A stretch of 64,000 nt of DNA from Microbulbifer agarilyticus. GTDB lineage: Bacteria; Pseudomonadota; Gammaproteobacteria; Pseudomonadales; Cellvibrionaceae. The stretch covers positions 3,472,001 to 3,536,000 of the forward strand of contig NZ_CP019650.1 in the NCBI RefSeq assembly GCF_001999945.1. Reading direction: 5' to 3'. Under the pieces are notes generated by a model. The model made no database searches and was not told where the DNA came from. It saw only the letters and a program-made list of their open reading frames with translations. Positions 1 to 9,039 of this stretch are shown piece after piece. The number at the start of each line of letters is the position of its first letter. Position 1 is the first letter of the stretch. The position numbers and the translations under genes are program-made.

Positions 1-2838
1 TCCGGGACACTGGAGTACCGCTCGGCACTGTTCGACCGGGAGACAGCAAAAAACCTTACGCTCAATCTGGAACAGCTATTGAGCAGTATCGTATCTATGC
101 CCGACAAGCCACTCACAGAACTGCCATTACTGGCGGCTGAAGAGCGCAGTCTGGTATGCCAGCATTGGAACCAGACCCAGACCGCGCTTCCCGTGGAAGC
201 CACGGTGCCACAGCTGTTCGATCAGCAGGTGCAAATCCATGCAACAAAGACCGCGGTAATTGGGACGGATACCCAGCTAAGCTACCAACAGCTCAACCTG
301 CGCGCCGACGGGTTTGCACAGGAACTGCGCGTGCGCGGGGTTAAGCCCGGAGCTTTGGTCGCCATATGTATGCAGCGTTCGACGAACCTAATGGTGGCGC
401 TACTGGCGGTGTGGAAGGCGGGCGGCGCCTTTGTCCCACTGGACCCGATGTTTCCGGCGGAACGGCTCGGCCATATCTTGGACGACAGCGGCACCAAGTT
501 GCTGATTACCGATAGCGCCAGCCGCGACCAGCTACCCACGTTCACCGGCGAAACGATCCTGCTGGACGCAAGCGCGCGCTTCGAAAGTAGTGAAAGAACC
601 GCTTGTGAGCTCCCCCCTTCCACGCAGGCGTTTTCCTCAGAAGAAACGCAGCAACCTCAGCCAAATGCGCCGGCCTATGTTATTTACACTTCGGGCTCTA
701 CCGGCCGCCCGAAAGGCGTGCAGATTTCCCAACGCAGCCTGGTAAATTTTCTCTGCTCCATGCAGGAAAAACCGGGCTTCTCCGCGGACGATACCCTGCT
801 CGCGCTCACTACCGTCTGCTTCGATATCGCGTTACTGGAACTGTTCCTCCCTCTTCTGAGCGGAGGCCGGCTGGTCATTCAGGATTGGAAGCAATCACGC
901 GATCCCAAGGCAATACAGGCAACGTTGCGCCGCGAGAGCGTCAGTGTGATGCAGGCGACCCCCTCTACTTGGCGTATGCTCCTTGACCACGGCTGGCAAG
1001 GTGATCCGTCAGTGCGCGTTCTGTGTGGCGGCGAGGCCATGGGCAAAGACCTGGCGACACGCCTGCTAGATCGCGGTCAGGAGGTCTGGAATCTCTATGG
1101 CCCCACCGAAACCACAATCTGGTCTTCGGTCAGTGCCGTGGCGACCCCAGAAGATTCGGCATTTATCGGCATGCCCATTGCGAATACCACGCTCTACGTG
1201 CTGGATTCCGCAGCCCAGCCACTGCCAGTGGGTGTACCGGGTGAACTGTGTATCGGCGGTGAAGGTGTTGCGATCGGCTATTACAATCGCGAAGAGCTTA
1301 ACCGTGAAAGGTTTTTCTCTTGTCAGGCCCTCAACGATGAGCGGCTATACCGAACTGGAGACTTGGCAGTACGCCATCGCGACGGCCGTATCGAATATCT
1401 CGGGCGCATGGACCACCAGGTTAAGATCCGCGGTTTTCGGGTCGAAGTCGGCGAAATCGAAGCGCGCATTGCCGAGATTCCGTCGGTGCGGCAGTGTGTG
1501 GTCATCCCACATGATGACGAATCCGGTGGAAAATACCTGGCTGCCTACCTCCTCGGCCAGCAGCTAGAAAATTCCGGGCAAGCAATCGCCGACATACCCG
1601 ATAGCGAGGTCCTGCGTCGGCAGCTGCGTTTCACACTCCCGGAGTATATGGTACCAACCCTCTATATCCCGGTAGAGTCCTTTCCGCTTACCCCCAATGG
1701 CAAAGTGGACCGCAAGGCGTTTGCACCACCGAATACAAGTGCAACCACGCACCCCACAGAAGTCCGTGACACATCCAGCACTGCAATAGAGCAGAAAAAC
1801 AAAGCCGTCAACGAAAATTCGACAACGGCCGCAACGCCAGAAGACATCAGTAAAACTATCCAGGATGTGTTCGAAAGCCAGCTCAAAATTTCGGTAACGA
1901 ATGTGGAGAGCAGCTTCTTCGACCTTGGTGGCCACTCGCTATCGGCACTCAACGTGATTGCGCAACTGAACAAGCTATTTGTGCTGGAACTGCCACCGAC
2001 ACTGCTTTTCGATTTTCCCAGTGTCAGTGTACTGTCGCAGGCTATTTCCCAGTTCCGCAACGGCAAAACCGAAGCACAGGTACTTGCCACTGCAACCATC
2101 GACGAGAAAACAGAACTACAGGTCAGCAGTATTCTGGAAAGGTTACGTGATAACCGACAGGCCAGTGACCTCCCGACATTCCCTCATGGCATGAAGATGC
2201 AGCGTTCAAAATTTGCGAGCAAACTGCTGGCCCCAATGTTTGCGATACAGCGGCATCTGGTGCGCACTGTCATACAGAAACTGATTCTTAAACTGGAGGG
2301 CGGCTCCACATTCAGCCTGACCATGCGGGACCTCTATCGCAAGTACTACGATATCCAGGTGGGCGATTTCACCAGTGTCAGATTTGAACCCTCCAAGTTA
2401 AAGCGCCAAACCCGCGTTGGTAAATACTCAACGATCTATCCGACGGTCCAATTCCAGACCGCAGACCACCCCCGCAATACACTGTCGACACACGGCATTT
2501 TTTATCATTCCCGTCTGGGTTTCAGTACAGGTTACGAACTAGATCGAACCAACATTGAAGTAGGCAACGATGTATGGATCGGTGACGGAGCGAAAATACT
2601 CTACCCGACGCAAAAAATTGGGGATGGTGCGGTGATCGCCGCAGGCGCAGTGGTTATCGAGGATGTACCGCCTTACGCAATCGTAGCCGGCTACCCGGCA
2701 CGGGTTGTCCGCTATCGATTTTCACAGGACACCATTGCCAAACTATTGAAACTACAGTGGTGGACCATGTCCGGAAAACAACTCCACCACAGCCGCCGGG
2801 AATTTCTGAAGCCTTTGGAGGGAGAACGCATCAGGTGA
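1..2838 (+). CDS. Non-ribosomal peptide synthetase, terminal C-A-PCP module fused to a left-handed beta-helix acyltransferase (5' partial)
   Basis: The frame is open from base 1, so the start lies outside the window; a TTG at 79 is only an internal codon. The first ~35 codons read as the end of a condensation domain. An adenylation domain follows: A3 YTSGSTGRPKG at 685-717, A5 NLYGPTETT near 1090-1116, A7 YRTGDL near 1350, A8 KIRGFRVEVGEIE near 1425, A10 PNGKVDRK near 1695. A carrier domain has GGHSL with the phosphopantetheine Ser codon at 1936-1938. The last ~190 residues form hexapeptide repeats (GNDVWIGDGAKI, GAVIAAGAVV, PARVVRYRF) like CatB/WbbJ acetyltransferases. There is no thioesterase or reductase. 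My reading of the ten specificity positions is D-I-L-Q-L-G-L-I-W-K, which resembles glycine codes (from memory, moderate certainty). Inference: the product modifies the neighbouring polysaccharide or belongs to an upstream peptide cluster. Confidence 0.9.
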   Translation, partial: SGTLEYRSALFDRETAKNLTLNLEQLLSSIVSMPDKPLTELPLLAAEERSLVCQHWNQTQTALPVEATVPQLFDQQVQIHATKTAVIGTDTQLSYQQLNLRADGFAQELRVRGVKPGALVAICMQRSTNLMVALLAVWKAGGAFVPLDPMFPAERLGHILDDSGTKLLITDSASRDQLPTFTGETILLDASARFESSERTACELPPSTQAFSSEETQQPQPNAPAYVIYTSGSTGRPKGVQISQRSLVNFLCSMQEKPGFSADDTLLALTTVCFDIALLELFLPLLSGGRLVIQDWKQSRDPKAIQATLRRESVSVMQATPSTWRMLLDHGWQGDPSVRVLCGGEAMGKDLATRLLDRGQEVWNLYGPTETTIWSSVSAVATPEDSAFIGMPIANTTLYVLDSAAQPLPVGVPGELCIGGEGVAIGYYNREELNRERFFSCQALNDERLYRTGDLAVRHRDGRIEYLGRMDHQVKIRGFRVEVGEIEARIAEIPSVRQCVVIPHDDESGGKYLAAYLLGQQLENSGQAIADIPDSEVLRRQLRFTLPEYMVPTLYIPVESFPLTPNGKVDRKAFAPPNTSATTHPTEVRDTSSTAIEQKNKAVNENSTTAATPEDISKTIQDVFESQLKISVTNVESSFFDLGGHSLSALNVIAQLNKLFVLELPPTLLFDFPSVSVLSQAISQFRNGKTEAQVLATATIDEKTELQVSSILERLRDNRQASDLPTFPHGMKMQRSKFASKLLAPMFAIQRHLVRTVIQKLILKLEGGSTFSLTMRDLYRKYYDIQVGDFTSVRFEPSKLKRQTRVGKYSTIYPTVQFQTADHPRNTLSTHGIFYHSRLGFSTGYELDRTNIEVGNDVWIGDGAKILYPTQKIGDGAVIAAGAVVIEDVPPYAIVAGYPARVVRYRFSQDTIAKLLKLQWWTMSGKQLHHSRREFLKPLEGERIR

Positions 2839-2896
2839 ACGGGAGTATGCAACCCGTTAATTGAGATACCAGAACTAAATCATGAAGGACCTGATA

Positions 2897-4180
2897 ATGC
2901 CCACTGAAGTTGAAACGACTTTGCAGCCAGAAGCGAGTGCCGAGCTTGAACAAGCGAACTTCGTTTCTGCTACTGCAGATACGTTGAGGGAGTCTATTGA
3001 TGATGGCTTCGCACCACAGGTCGCACGTACCAATGATGAGGCGCGCCTACTGCTTGAGCACTGGGAGTCATTTTCCCAGTCGCGCAGCGATGTGCCCGCT
3101 TCACTCCACGCGCATTCCAGCTTTTACCTGCCATTTCTTACCTCCAATAGTAGTTGCCGCAGTCCGCGAGTCATTCTTTGGGAGTCCGCCAGTGCTCCTC
3201 GGGGAATTTTGATCGCCCGTATCGCGATGACCAGAGCCAAGTGTTCATTGGGACCAATCTCGGTGCCAATGCCGCAACTAAAGACTCTTGAGATCGTACA
3301 CGGCGGGTTTGTTGCCGACAGCCCCGAGGTTGCACAGCAACAGTTGCAGTACCTTCGCGATCTACTTGCCAGCAAGGAAATCAATTGTGTCGCAGTCCAC
3401 CATCTTGCCTGCGACAGTGCACTTGGCGAAGCCTTGTCACAGGGTCTGCGAAAAAAAGGCGAAGGCAACCCGGTACATACGGAGCATTGGTACACTGAGC
3501 TGACCGATAGCGAAGGGGAACCAGTGATCACCAACTCCTCGAAAACCCGCGGTTCCTTCCGGCGCAAAGATCGCAAGCTTGAGCGCCACTTCGAGAACAA
3601 GATCCAAATCGATGAAATCACCGAACCTGACCAGATAAAGTCTTTGATTACCGCGGCCTCAAAAATAGGCGACCAGAGCTATCAGGGAGGGCTGGGCGTC
3701 GGTGTCCGCGATAATCCGCACTGGCAAAGCATTTTGCGTATTCTCGCAGAGAACGGCCAGTTAAGAGGGTTTTTACTACAAGCGGATGGAAAGAACATTG
3801 CGTACGCTGTGGGCGGTTTGTGCAACGGCTGTTTCTGCTATATGGCTGCCTCTTTTCTGCCCGAGCATCGCGAAATTGCGCCCGGTGGTTATCTGTTACG
3901 CCGCATTCTGGAAAAGCTGCAAGCCGAGGGCGTGCGCTGGTTTGATTTTGGCTTTGGTGATGCGAGCTACAAGGCGCTGTACGGCAACAAAAATGATCAA
4001 GAAGTAACCCTGCACTTCTATGGGAACTCTATCGCTGCACAGGTTACGCGACTAGCGGATGGGGCCACCCGGGTGGGCAAGCAGTGGACGCGCACATTGT
4101 TGGTAAAAAGCGGGCTGATGACCTGGACGAAACGCCAATGGCGACGCCGTCTCGAGCATCGCACTAACAAGCCAGTATAG
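2897..4180 (+). CDS. FemAB/CelD-like GNAT acyltransferase
   Basis: A protein of about 427 residues with the bipartite GNAT fold of the CelD/BcsL and FemAB-like group. The second half carries the typical run RGSFRRKDRKLE, then GDQSYQGGLG, YAVGGLCNGCFCYMAASF, PGGYLLRRILE and WFDFGFGDASYKALYGN. Family members transfer acyl or aminoacyl groups onto sugar amines or peptidoglycan-like acceptors and are common in EPS clusters. An ATG exists at 2882, but AAGGA at 2885-2889 sits 7 nt before the ATG at 2897, so I chose the latter. The gene follows the synthetase by about 60 nt on the same strand and is probably cotranscribed. Inference: it could pass an acyl or aminoacyl group from the synthetase to the polysaccharide. 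No signal peptide is seen, so it is cytoplasmic. Confidence 0.8.
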   Translation: MPTEVETTLQPEASAELEQANFVSATADTLRESIDDGFAPQVARTNDEARLLLEHWESFSQSRSDVPASLHAHSSFYLPFLTSNSSCRSPRVILWESASAPRGILIARIAMTRAKCSLGPISVPMPQLKTLEIVHGGFVADSPEVAQQQLQYLRDLLASKEINCVAVHHLACDSALGEALSQGLRKKGEGNPVHTEHWYTELTDSEGEPVITNSSKTRGSFRRKDRKLERHFENKIQIDEITEPDQIKSLITAASKIGDQSYQGGLGVGVRDNPHWQSILRILAENGQLRGFLLQADGKNIAYAVGGLCNGCFCYMAASFLPEHREIAPGGYLLRRILEKLQAEGVRWFDFGFGDASYKALYGNKNDQEVTLHFYGNSIAAQVTRLADGATRVGKQWTRTLLVKSGLMTWTKRQWRRRLEHRTNKPV

Positions 4181-4258
4181 ATCTGGCTTATACGAAAATG
4201 GCCGCGAAGAATATGCTTCTGGGCCATCAGGTCGCCATGAAGCAACGAAGCAGCTAAA

Positions 4259-4322
4259 TAGCTAGGTAACTAATTAACTAAGCAACCAATTAACTAAGTA
4301 ACCAATTAGCTAAGTAACTAGG
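4259..4322. repeat. Four tandem copies of a 16-bp AT-rich unit
   Basis: Units begin at 4259, 4275, 4291 and 4307 with consensus TARCTAAGTAACYAAT. They fill the end of the gap between two convergent genes and run into the stop codon of the minus-strand glycosyltransferase (stop at 4318-4320). The unit contains TAA/TAG triplets in several frames. The function is unknown; it could be replication slippage in a non-coding spacer. The remainder of the gap (4181-4258) shows nothing recognisable. Confidence 0.85.
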
Positions 4323-5172
4323 CAAGCTCGCGGCTAGACTCATCCCGCTGCCAGCGATACTGCGCATTGGTATGCCGGTAGCGCCATGCATTCAGATAAC
4401 TAAGACCGTTAACTCCGTAATACACCAGCAACTCCAACATACTGGGACGCTGTGTAAACACCGCGTTACTGCCTGTCTTTGGGGTATGGCATTCGGCCAA
4501 CTGCAATAGCTGTAACTTGCCAAGTTTGCTGCGGGTCTTGATCTTCAGCAGGTCCAGGATACCTTTTGGTGCAACCACGCGACTCTGGCTCTTCCGACTC
4601 ACCACAATGTTTTCATAACCGAACACCGCACGCACATAGCCGTCATCAGAAATAATATCCGGGAACAGAGTAAAGCGCTCACGCGCGGCCCGGTTCAGCC
4701 CATAGACCCCTGCACCATAACCAAACTCGCTGCAGAAGCGCGTTTTTTGCCAGGCGGCATAGTAACAACGAACCAGATAGCTACTGTGCGCCATATCCAT
4801 TACGCCTTCGGGCGCAACCACGGTGGGATTGGCATCCTCACTAGTTTCCCGGCACTGATCCAGAAGGTGCAACAGTGATATGTCGTCAATGCTGACATCC
4901 GCATCAACATAAATACGTGGATACCCCAGATCCAGCTGTTCCGCCTCATTAATCGCATGCGTTTTGCCCGCACGCTGAATTTCCAGACAATGCACCTGAG
5001 GGAACTGACTGCGTACAATCTCCGCGGTGGCATCCATGCAGCCATTACAGGCCACCACCACGGAATAGTGACCCAGCAGGACACCAGGATTTACGGCCTC
5101 CAACAAGATCGCGATCGAGTGTTCTTCGTTATACGCGGGAATAATGATCGCGGGTTTGTGTGGGTCAAGCAT
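4318..5172 (-). CDS. Glycosyltransferase family 2
   Basis: A 284-residue GT-A fold transferase when started at the ATG at 5172. The open frame reaches 5325, but the extra 51 residues lie inside the preceding gene and do not resemble GT2 sequence. The N terminus reads AIIIPAYNEEHSIAILLEAV, followed by VVVACNGCMDATAEI and a metal/nucleotide motif in YVDADVSIDD; SDDGYVRAVFGY probably supplies the catalytic acid. No membrane segment is evident, so it is a cytoplasmic or peripheral enzyme adding a sugar to the lipid-linked repeat unit. The start overlaps the stop of the upstream GT2 gene (5165) by 8 nt, so the two are probably translationally coupled. Donor and linkage cannot be told from sequence. 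Confidence 0.88.
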   Translation of the reverse strand: MLDPHKPAIIIPAYNEEHSIAILLEAVNPGVLLGHYSVVVACNGCMDATAEIVRSQFPQVHCLEIQRAGKTHAINEAEQLDLGYPRIYVDADVSIDDISLLHLLDQCRETSEDANPTVVAPEGVMDMAHSSYLVRCYYAAWQKTRFCSEFGYGAGVYGLNRAARERFTLFPDIISDDGYVRAVFGYENIVVSRKSQSRVVAPKGILDLLKIKTRSKLGKLQLLQLAECHTPKTGSNAVFTQRPSMLELLVYYGVNGLSYLNAWRYRHTNAQYRWQRDESSRELA

Positions 5173-6121
5173 CTCTGTGCGCCTTGTACCATTGCCACTG
5201 GTCGTCCAGAAACTGCCTCCACACAGACTGCTGCTCTTTACTCCCTTTACCCAAGTAAACCAAAGTCGAGAAGGCCGCAAAGCGTATCGCGGAGCCCAGT
5301 GCGACCAGTCCCCGCGCAACGGCAACGGTCACTGGGGATCCGTGTTTGGCGAAGTACTGTAATTTCGAGCGATACAGGTGGTTGAGCTTGTTGATACCAG
5401 AGAGCGTCTGGCTACCGGCATGTAATACCACTGCATTACCGGTGACCCGCGGTTGCGCACCAAGAGTACGCGCCCGACGGCACAAGTCTATTTCCTCGGA
5501 ATACAGGAAAAAGCCTTCATCAAACCCATTCAGCAGTCGGAAAAGTGCCTGATCGATCAATAGAAAGCAGCCAGATACCGCATCCACCCCAATACCTTTA
5601 CGCAAAGTACGCGGGGAGTAACCACCACTCGTACGCCCGAGCGTTCTGCGCAACAGGAAATCCCCACCCAGGCTCCAGCTCAATAAATCGATTAAGGAAG
5701 GTTCTCGCCAGGCAGACTTTCCGTCGTACTCCCCCTGCGCGTCACAGGTCACCCCACCCCAGATGCCAGCGCCGGGGGTGGCGACTGAGAATGCCAATAA
5801 ATTACTCAAGCTGTCGTGCTGCAAGCGCACATCGGGATTTAGAAACAGGATCGGCGCCGAATTATCGATTGCTGCGGCACCGAGATTGCAGCCCGCCGCA
5901 AAGCCTATGTTCTCTTCCGATTCGATCAGGTGAATTTTCGGAGAAAGAGGTCTTAAAACTGCCAGGGAATCATCCATCGAAGCATTGTCGACGACAAAAA
6001 GCTTGATGGATTCCAATGGCAAATCACCATCATCAATATCCGCAAGTAACCTGACAATATCTGCACCACAGTTGTAACAGACGATAACGATATTGAGCCG
6101 AGTCGAATCAGACACACTCAT
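5165..6121 (-). CDS. Glycosyltransferase family 2, rhamnosyltransferase-like (WbbL type)
   Basis: A 318-residue GT2 protein with the layout of WbbL-type rhamnosyl/hexosyl transferases: LNIVIVCYNCGADI at the N terminus, LFVVDNASMDDSL, ENIGFAAGCNLGA, the DXD-like ILFLNPDVRL, then SGCFLLIDQALF and GFDEGFFLYSEEIDLCRRA with the ED catalytic region. The C-terminal part (from about residue 270) is hydrophobic and may associate with the membrane. It lies 24 nt downstream of the polymerase gene and overlaps the next GT2 gene, so it belongs to one minus-strand operon. The role, addition of one sugar to the undecaprenyl-linked repeat, is family inference; the donor is unknown. Confidence 0.88.
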   Translation of the reverse strand: MSVSDSTRLNIVIVCYNCGADIVRLLADIDDGDLPLESIKLFVVDNASMDDSLAVLRPLSPKIHLIESEENIGFAAGCNLGAAAIDNSAPILFLNPDVRLQHDSLSNLLAFSVATPGAGIWGGVTCDAQGEYDGKSAWREPSLIDLLSWSLGGDFLLRRTLGRTSGGYSPRTLRKGIGVDAVSGCFLLIDQALFRLLNGFDEGFFLYSEEIDLCRRARTLGAQPRVTGNAVVLHAGSQTLSGINKLNHLYRSKLQYFAKHGSPVTVAVARGLVALGSAIRFAAFSTLVYLGKGSKEQQSVWRQFLDDQWQWYKAHRDA

Positions 6122-6145
6122 CTCCAGAATTTATTGGAATAAAAC

Positions 6146-7495
6146 TTAATTTGACGTTGCCGGGGTTAACGCTTTTTGCGTAGGCCTCGTTGCGGCAGGC
6201 AGTCGCCGCCGGAGTTCCGTAACCGCAACAACCGCACCGCAGAAAAGATAGAACAGGCAGACCATCTGTCCAAAATACGATACGGCGAGAAAACTGACAC
6301 AATGAACAAACAGAGCCACCGCCATGCCCCACAGCAGACGGCTCTGGGCGTGAGAGCGGGTAAATCGTTGTGCGCGTCCCAGGCGGACAAACAGGGCTAG
6401 CAGGAAGAAGGAAAACAGTAGCAACTGAACGACCCCGCCATCGACGCCTTCGAGCACATACTGGTTCGTTATGTCTTGCATGCCCCAACCCCAATGCGCG
6501 GTCGCGGTGGTGCCGAACGCCCACCACTCGCCGACATGGTTAATGGACTGCTGAATCAGGTTGTAGCGATGCCAGCCGGTCGAGCCACCAGTAATGTCAA
6601 TCCGTGACAGCAAATGCCAAACGGGGGTATCCATGGAAAAATGCAGCACAGTAAGCACGGCTACCATGCCCAGTGCCATCGCGCGCATATAATGGCGAAA
6701 TGCGTAGCAGGCGAGTCCGGCGAAACCACACATAAGAGCCACCACGGGAGTACTGGACGCGGTGGCCATTACGATCAGCGGCATGCTGGCTATACCAGCC
6801 GCTATGAGCAAGCGGGTACCGACTTTTCCCTGCCACAGAGCAACAAGGCATGGAAGAATCGTTGCCCAGCAAATACCCGCCATAATCGGGTGCATAAACG
6901 GACCTTGAGCCCGCAACCGGCCATAGCGCGCTAGCGTCTCTGCCGGTACACCGCCAAATACGGAAAATACATTGCGACCACTGAGCTGCTCCAAAACAAA
7001 GAATGCGAGCATCGGCAGGGACAACAACGCAAAACACAGCAGTAATCGCCGCATATCGGCGAATGAGTGCAAGTAAGCCCGGCCAACCAGGTAGGCCCCG
7101 AAGGTATCAAAGGCACCACCGGCACTGGTAATCACGCCATCAATGCTACCAACTAGAATCCCCGATGCGAGCATATTCCACATCGTGGCCGCCAGAATCA
7201 AAGAGTCCGGCAGCCCCCAGCGTATCGTGCGCAACTGCCCATTCAATATTGCCACAGATAGCGTGGCCATGATCATGATACGAACGAAGGTGAAATCGAG
7301 AGAGAGCACAACGATCCGCTGGGCACCAGGCAGTGCAACAGCGATCAGCAACAGAGGGATCAATTGAAAGCGTCGCGGTAGCACGAACAGCGCGAGCAGA
7401 GCGGCAAGCAACGCGGCAAGCCCTATGGGGTGCACCATCGTCTGGTCCGCCCACAGGGCGCCGCCAAAATGCTCCGGCATTACACGTTCAGTCAT
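6146..7495 (-). CDS. Wzy/WaaL-like polysaccharide polymerase or O-antigen ligase family membrane protein
   Basis: A 449-residue polytopic inner-membrane protein with about ten hydrophobic segments and a large hydrophilic loop between roughly residues 280 and 350. The PFMHPIMAG stretch and the WWAFGTTATAHWGWG...NQYVLEG loop resemble the conserved His-bearing region of O-antigen ligase/polymerase proteins (PF04932-like). In a Wzx/Wzy pathway it would polymerise flipped repeat units at the periplasmic face. Sequence cannot separate polymerase from ligase, but its position among repeat-unit glycosyltransferases and the absence of another candidate favour polymerase. It lies between the FrhB-like gene (94 nt upstream) and two GT2 genes. 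Confidence 0.8.
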   Translation of the reverse strand: MTERVMPEHFGGALWADQTMVHPIGLAALLAALLALFVLPRRFQLIPLLLIAVALPGAQRIVVLSLDFTFVRIMIMATLSVAILNGQLRTIRWGLPDSLILAATMWNMLASGILVGSIDGVITSAGGAFDTFGAYLVGRAYLHSFADMRRLLLCFALLSLPMLAFFVLEQLSGRNVFSVFGGVPAETLARYGRLRAQGPFMHPIMAGICWATILPCLVALWQGKVGTRLLIAAGIASMPLIVMATASSTPVVALMCGFAGLACYAFRHYMRAMALGMVAVLTVLHFSMDTPVWHLLSRIDITGGSTGWHRYNLIQQSINHVGEWWAFGTTATAHWGWGMQDITNQYVLEGVDGGVVQLLLFSFFLLALFVRLGRAQRFTRSHAQSRLLWGMAVALFVHCVSFLAVSYFGQMVCLFYLFCGAVVAVTELRRRLPAATRPTQKALTPATSN

Positions 7496-7589
7496 CCACG
7501 ATCACTCCAGGAATACCTTCCAGAAACACTTTCCAGAAAAACTCTCCAGTTGCCGTACCCCAGATTTCGCGCCTTGAGATTTCGACACG

Positions 7590-8843
7590 CTAGCGCGATT
7601 CGACAACTGGCTCACGAAGCCGTTTTCGGTAAATTCGTCTTGCCGTCCCAACGAAGGAACGCACCTTATCCATCAGCCTGAGCTCAGCTAACCAGAATGG
7701 GAAAAATGCAAACCCCACATAGTTAGGAACGGCTGCGCCAAACAGGCGCAGAGTATGTAAGCGCGCCCATAAGTTTCCACGCGCAGCAAGTAGGTTTGGC
7801 TGCGAGCGTGGCAGTAACGATGCATCGCGCGCGGTAATTTTCAGGTAGCCCGCGGCAATCGCAGCCTCAACGATTTCCTTTCCGCGCTGACTGCGAACAA
7901 CAATCAGAGAACTGCCGGGTTCTCCCGGGGCTATCTCGCGATACCAGGGGTCACCCACCGCAATATCGGCAAATTCACCGGTATGGTCTGGGCATATGTA
8001 ACAGCGCCATTGCCGGTGGCGCTGTAAATAGTCCCAGGACTCGGCATAACTCATTTCGCGCCGCTGGAGTTCGTCTTTATTATCCACAAACTCCAGTGAC
8101 CAGACCCCGGGCCAGCCGTTGCCGCGGTAACGCAGCGAGCGAATCGACTCTGGTGATTTCGCACCCTGCATCGCTGCGAGTTTCAAAGACGCATTGGTCG
8201 ACGGCACACCGGCGCAGAATAAAGCAATACTGACACCGAGCTTTTCCTTCAGCGCAGGAGAGACTTTCTGCGCTGCATGTACCGCTGCCACATCACAGGG
8301 TTTGCCAATAAATACACAAGGACCATCGGCTTCAGTGATCTGTCGCAATTCCGAGCAAGGGCTAGACGGTGCGTACCGCGAACCACCCGCAGTAAGAAGT
8401 GATGCGCGATCCCGGCTAAACACCGTACGGTTTCGGTAAGGTTGCTCCGGATCCGCAGCAGTGTGAAGCGCGCCACGCATGTTTTGCTGCTCGAGGCAAA
8501 ACAAGGCGATGGCAGTGATGGCGCCACCACTGGAAGAGCCCCGCCGAACTTCTTCGTCCGACGCATAGCCCTCCAACACATCGTACACAGGCCCCCAGCC
8601 AGCCCTAAGACTTTCATGAAGTTGTGGATCTTTACCACGAGCGTCGTGCTTGAGCTGCGCTCCCGGACAGGCCGAGAATGCTTTACCACTACTCTCAACG
8701 TCAGCGTTTTTCACATAGGGACGAATTCCCTCGCCGGGGATATCCGCCATGGAATAGCGGCTACTCTCGAGCTCCGCGCATACACCACAACCGGTGCACA
8801 ACTGATAATCCCGTACATCTTCAATCGTGTTGATTTTCTGCAT
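7590..8843 (-). CDS. FrhB-like (coenzyme F420 hydrogenase/dehydrogenase beta subunit family) iron-sulfur protein
   Basis: A 417-residue protein with an N-terminal ferredoxin-like cluster motif CTGCGVC (Cys16, 19, 22) plus a downstream ACPG. The core GSSSGGAITAIALFCLEQ and FIGKPCDVAAVHAA are typical of the FrhB N- and C-domains (PF04422/PF04432), followed by a second Cys pair in WRCYICPDHTGEFADI and the GDPW motif. Family members bind 4Fe-4S and flavin. In bacterial polysaccharide clusters they usually sit beside pyruvyl transferases, and their reaction there is not established. That is the arrangement here, so a role in modifying a sugar or its pyruvyl group is likely; F420 dependence is not implied. 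Start is the ATG at 8843. Confidence 0.88.
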   Translation of the reverse strand: MQKINTIEDVRDYQLCTGCGVCAELESSRYSMADIPGEGIRPYVKNADVESSGKAFSACPGAQLKHDARGKDPQLHESLRAGWGPVYDVLEGYASDEEVRRGSSSGGAITAIALFCLEQQNMRGALHTAADPEQPYRNRTVFSRDRASLLTAGGSRYAPSSPCSELRQITEADGPCVFIGKPCDVAAVHAAQKVSPALKEKLGVSIALFCAGVPSTNASLKLAAMQGAKSPESIRSLRYRGNGWPGVWSLEFVDNKDELQRREMSYAESWDYLQRHRQWRCYICPDHTGEFADIAVGDPWYREIAPGEPGSSLIVVRSQRGKEIVEAAIAAGYLKITARDASLLPRSQPNLLAARGNLWARLHTLRLFGAAVPNYVGFAFFPFWLAELRLMDKVRSFVGTARRIYRKRLREPVVESR

Positions 8844-9039
8844 GAACTTCTATATCCGAAAGACTTCTTCGTAACTGCATCAGCCAGAAAACTAAGCCTG
8901 AATCGACGCTGCAAACTTCCTCTTGAGGAAATAAACCATGAAAATATTAGCCCACCCCAGATAGAGCACTGTGCCCGCCTACAAAAACGGCGCATATTAC
9001 TCGCGTGTACTTACCCACCATCCATCCCGCGACATCGCC

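Noticed and set aside
5173..5325. 51-residue N-terminal extension of the first GT2 protein
   Set aside because: Lies within the preceding gene and is not similar to GT2 sequence; the ATG at 5172 begins just before the catalytic core.
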